A stretch of 64,000 bases of DNA from an uncultured Blautia sp. (GTDB taxonomy: Bacteria > Bacillota_A > Clostridia > Lachnospirales > Lachnospiraceae). Below the pieces are notes generated by a model. That model worked only from the letters and a program-made list of their open reading frames with translations, made no database searches and had not been told where the DNA came from. Shown here in pieces: positions 62,326 through 64,000 of the stretch (the stretch's first letter is position 1; each line of letters starts with the position of its first letter). Location: positions 36,080-100,079 of the forward strand of contig CAJLTE010000002.1 of assembly GCA_905209435.1 (NCBI GenBank), given 5' to 3'. The position numbers and the translations under genes are program-made.

Positions 62326-63303
62326 ATGTGTACAGCAGCAACTTACAAAACAAAAGATTTCTACTTCGGAAGAACCCTTGATTATGAATTTTCATACGGT
62401 GACGAAATCACTATCACACCGAGAAACTATTCATTCCAATTCCGCCATTCAGATAAATCTCTGAGCAACCACTATGCCATCATCGGCATGGCACACGTAG
62501 CCGGAGACTATCCCCTCTACTACGATGCCATCAATGAAAAAGGTCTCGGCATAGCAGGACTGAATTTCGTAGGAAACGCTGCCTATGCTGATCCTGTATC
62601 CGGCAAAGAAAACGTAGCTCAGTTTGAATTCATCCCATGGATTCTCAGTCAGTGTGCCACCTTAGAAGAAGCCCGTCAAAAACTCTCCACCATGAACCTC
62701 ACCAACACCCAGTTCAGCGAAAATTTCCCTTGCGCCCAACTTCACTGGATCCTCGCAGATGCCTCAGGCTGCCTCGTCATCGAATCCATGAAAGACGGCC
62801 TCCACATCTACGACAATCCGGTAGGTGTCCTTACCAACAATCCGCCATTCCCACAGCAGATGTTCCAGCTCAACAACTACCAGTCCCTTTCTCCTCGTCA
62901 GCCGGCAAACACCTTTGCTCCAGGATTAGAACTTCAGTCCTACAGCCGCGGAATGGGAGCCCTTGGCCTCCCGGGAGATCTCTCCTCAGCCTCCCGTTTC
63001 GCCAAAGTCGCCTTTACCAAAATGAACTCCATATCCGGTAAAACCGAATCCGAAAGCGTCAGCCAGTTCTTTCACATCCTCGGCTCCGTAGACCAGCAGC
63101 GAGGCTGCTGCGAAGTAGGCGAAGGCAAATACGAAATCACCCTCTACACCTCCTGCTGCAACACAACAAAAGGCATCTACTACTACACCACATACGAAAA
63201 CCACCAGATATCAGCAGTAGACATGACCCATGAAAACTTAAACTCCACCACCCTGATCCGCTACCCAGTTCTCACAGAACAGAACATCCATTTTCAGAAT
63301 TGA
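62326..63303 (+). CDS. cbh: Choloylglycine hydrolase family (bile salt hydrolase)
   Basis: The 325-residue protein starts MCTAATYK; after Met removal Cys2 is the N-terminal nucleophile. The other active-site residues of the Ntn fold are present: Arg16 and Asp19 (GRTLDYE), Asn80 (AGLNFVG), Asn171 (LTNNPPF) and Arg224 (ASRFAK). Size and sequence suit bile salt hydrolases rather than penicillin V acylases, but the two overlap. It removes glycine or taurine from conjugated bile acids in the cytosol. Strong AGGAGG site; codon use shifts to C-rich in the second half. Confidence 0.93.
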   Translation: MCTAATYKTKDFYFGRTLDYEFSYGDEITITPRNYSFQFRHSDKSLSNHYAIIGMAHVAGDYPLYYDAINEKGLGIAGLNFVGNAAYADPVSGKENVAQFEFIPWILSQCATLEEARQKLSTMNLTNTQFSENFPCAQLHWILADASGCLVIESMKDGLHIYDNPVGVLTNNPPFPQQMFQLNNYQSLSPRQPANTFAPGLELQSYSRGMGALGLPGDLSSASRFAKVAFTKMNSISGKTESESVSQFFHILGSVDQQRGCCEVGEGKYEITLYTSCCNTTKGIYYYTTYENHQISAVDMTHENLNSTTLIRYPVLTEQNIHFQN

Positions 63304-63447
63304 TTTCAATAAATAACCCTATTTACTAAAAAATAAATTTCGCCAAAAGAACCTCAATATAAAACAAGTAATAAAACTAAACAATAAATCCCCCATACCC
63401 GAAACACCCTAACTCCATCCCACAATCCCCCACCTAACCAATACCGA

Positions 63448-63481
63448 AAAAAAGCCACCGCAAACACGCGGTGACTTTTTT
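63448..63481. terminator. Bidirectional terminator after the bile salt hydrolase gene
   Basis: CACCGC and GCGGTG pair inside a longer A6/T6-flanked stem (63448-63481). 63304-63447 is A/C-rich with no gene. Confidence 0.8.
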
Positions 63482-63523
63482 GACCCAACCTGGCGAATCC
63501 GCCAAGTTAATAACCTTTCACAT

Positions 63524-63556
63524 AAAAAAACTCGCGCTCCTAAAAAGAAGCGCAAG
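63524..63556 (-). terminator. Terminator of the ATP synthase operon
   Basis: On the minus strand CTTGCGCTT pairs with AGCGCGAG and is followed by TTTTTTT. A second, GC-rich hairpin (GGGGACGCT, 63565-63593) lies between it and the atpC stop. Confidence 0.75.
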
Positions 63557-63620
63557 GGGTGTCCAGAGGGGACGCTGCTCAAGCGTCCCCTTTGGGGTTT
63601 TCCTCACATTTATCAAAATG

Positions 63621-64000
63621 CTAAATCTCTTTATGACTCGTAACTCGAAGTCGTGCCATAGCTCTCGACAGAGCCAGCTGATTCATATGATACTCCTGAA
63701 TACTCTGCTTCTGTCTCAGCTGCTCCTCAGCTCTCTCCTTAGCTTCCTGCGCACGGCGGATATCAATCTCCTCCGGGCTCTCTGCTGTTAAGCAGAACAG
63801 CTTCGCACGGTTATTGATCATCTCTACAAACCCACTGCTCACAGCCAGCACATGCTTCGTACCATCCGCTTCCTCAAAGCGCATCTCGCCCGGAATAATG
63901 GCCGCAACAATATTCTCATGCTGAGCCAGAAAAGCCTGCTCACCATCAACAGCCGGGATTGTCAGGGTTTTGGCACGTCCTGCAAACGCCAGCTTATTAC
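63621..64000 (-). CDS. atpC: F0F1 ATP synthase epsilon subunit (partial)
   Basis: The frame runs off the right edge; the first visible residues are NKLAFAGRAKTLTIPAVDGEQAFLAQHENI read from 63999. This is the N-terminal beta-sandwich of AtpC (with IPAVDGE in place of the usual TPEGE), then the ATP-binding-type end and two C-terminal helices (AQEAKERAEEQL, ALSRAMARLRV). It couples rotation and brakes ATP hydrolysis of F1. It is the last gene of the atp operon, whose other genes lie outside the window. Confidence 0.93.
   Translation of the reverse strand, partial: NKLAFAGRAKTLTIPAVDGEQAFLAQHENIVAAIIPGEMRFEEADGTKHVLAVSSGFVEMINNRAKLFCLTAESPEEIDIRRAQEAKERAEEQLRQKQSIQEYHMNQLALSRAMARLRVTSHKEI

Noticed and set aside
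1..64000. tRNA or rRNA genes
   Set aside because: No cloverleaf, TTCRA loop with acceptor stem, or rRNA-like stretch was found by reading.

Overview
The window looks like a chromosome segment of a gut Lachnospiraceae (Blautia-like Firmicutes). The clues are low-to-moderate GC with strong AGGAGG ribosome sites, a class II galT, a TSCPD-domain protein, a Flp/Tad pilus locus of Lachnospiraceae type (Flp1, DUF5702, TadE, A24 peptidase, DUF6382-FHA), several carbohydrate ABC/glycosidase operons, and a bile salt hydrolase. The genus is inference. No rRNA, tRNA or CRISPR array was seen.

Layout. 1-9.5 kb: a partial surface protein with InlB-type repeats and an SGNH domain, galT, a large membrane-anchored protein with a degenerate C39-like end, a methyltransferase, mtnN and a TSCPD protein. 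9.5-15.8 kb: a beta-CASP metallo-hydrolase, murG, an ECF-like sigma factor, a HIT protein, a soluble histidine kinase and a rhomboid protease. 16-22.9 kb: a tad pilus locus whose 5' half (tadA, tadB, start of tadC) is missing. What is left of tadC is fused to what looks like the N-terminus of a conjugative-element membrane protein, next to an internally deleted transposase. 23-33.4 kb: a sugar-uptake locus (ABC transporter, GH172, Gfo/Idh oxidoreductase) with a YesM/YesN two-component system, split by an intact IS. 33.5-35.2 kb: a graveyard holding the 3' end of a group II intron with a broken maturase, a frameshifted nuclease-like gene and a small membrane protein. 35.4-50.7 kb: a phospho-signalling island with two Ser/Thr kinases, a pseudokinase, two PP2C phosphatases, five FHA proteins (one an ABC exporter, one a VWA protein), zinc-ribbon membrane proteins and an M15 peptidase. 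50.8-61.9 kb: a LacI-linked plant-glycan locus (GH36, ABC transporter, GH31, GH127). 62.3-64 kb: bile salt hydrolase and the 3' end of an ATP synthase operon.

How it works together. The island has writer (kinases), eraser (PP2C), reader (FHA) and effector modules (FHA-ABC exporter, VWA-FHA, wall peptidase), nearly all on one strand with short gaps, so it is probably one envelope-stress or export system. Repeated T-V-G segments in its small FHA proteins are candidate phospho-acceptors. The two sugar loci each pair a three-gene importer with intracellular glycosidases and their own regulator.

A family of about 51-bp repeats (seven copies seen: 1987, 2114, 9496, 20699, 48221, 50008, 50702) is spread across the window, at gene ends and often beside terminators. 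It supplies the stop codon of one kinase gene and of the DUF2752 gene. The main candidates for something undescribed are this repeat family, the phospho-signalling island with its pseudokinase, and the conjugative/tad chimera.
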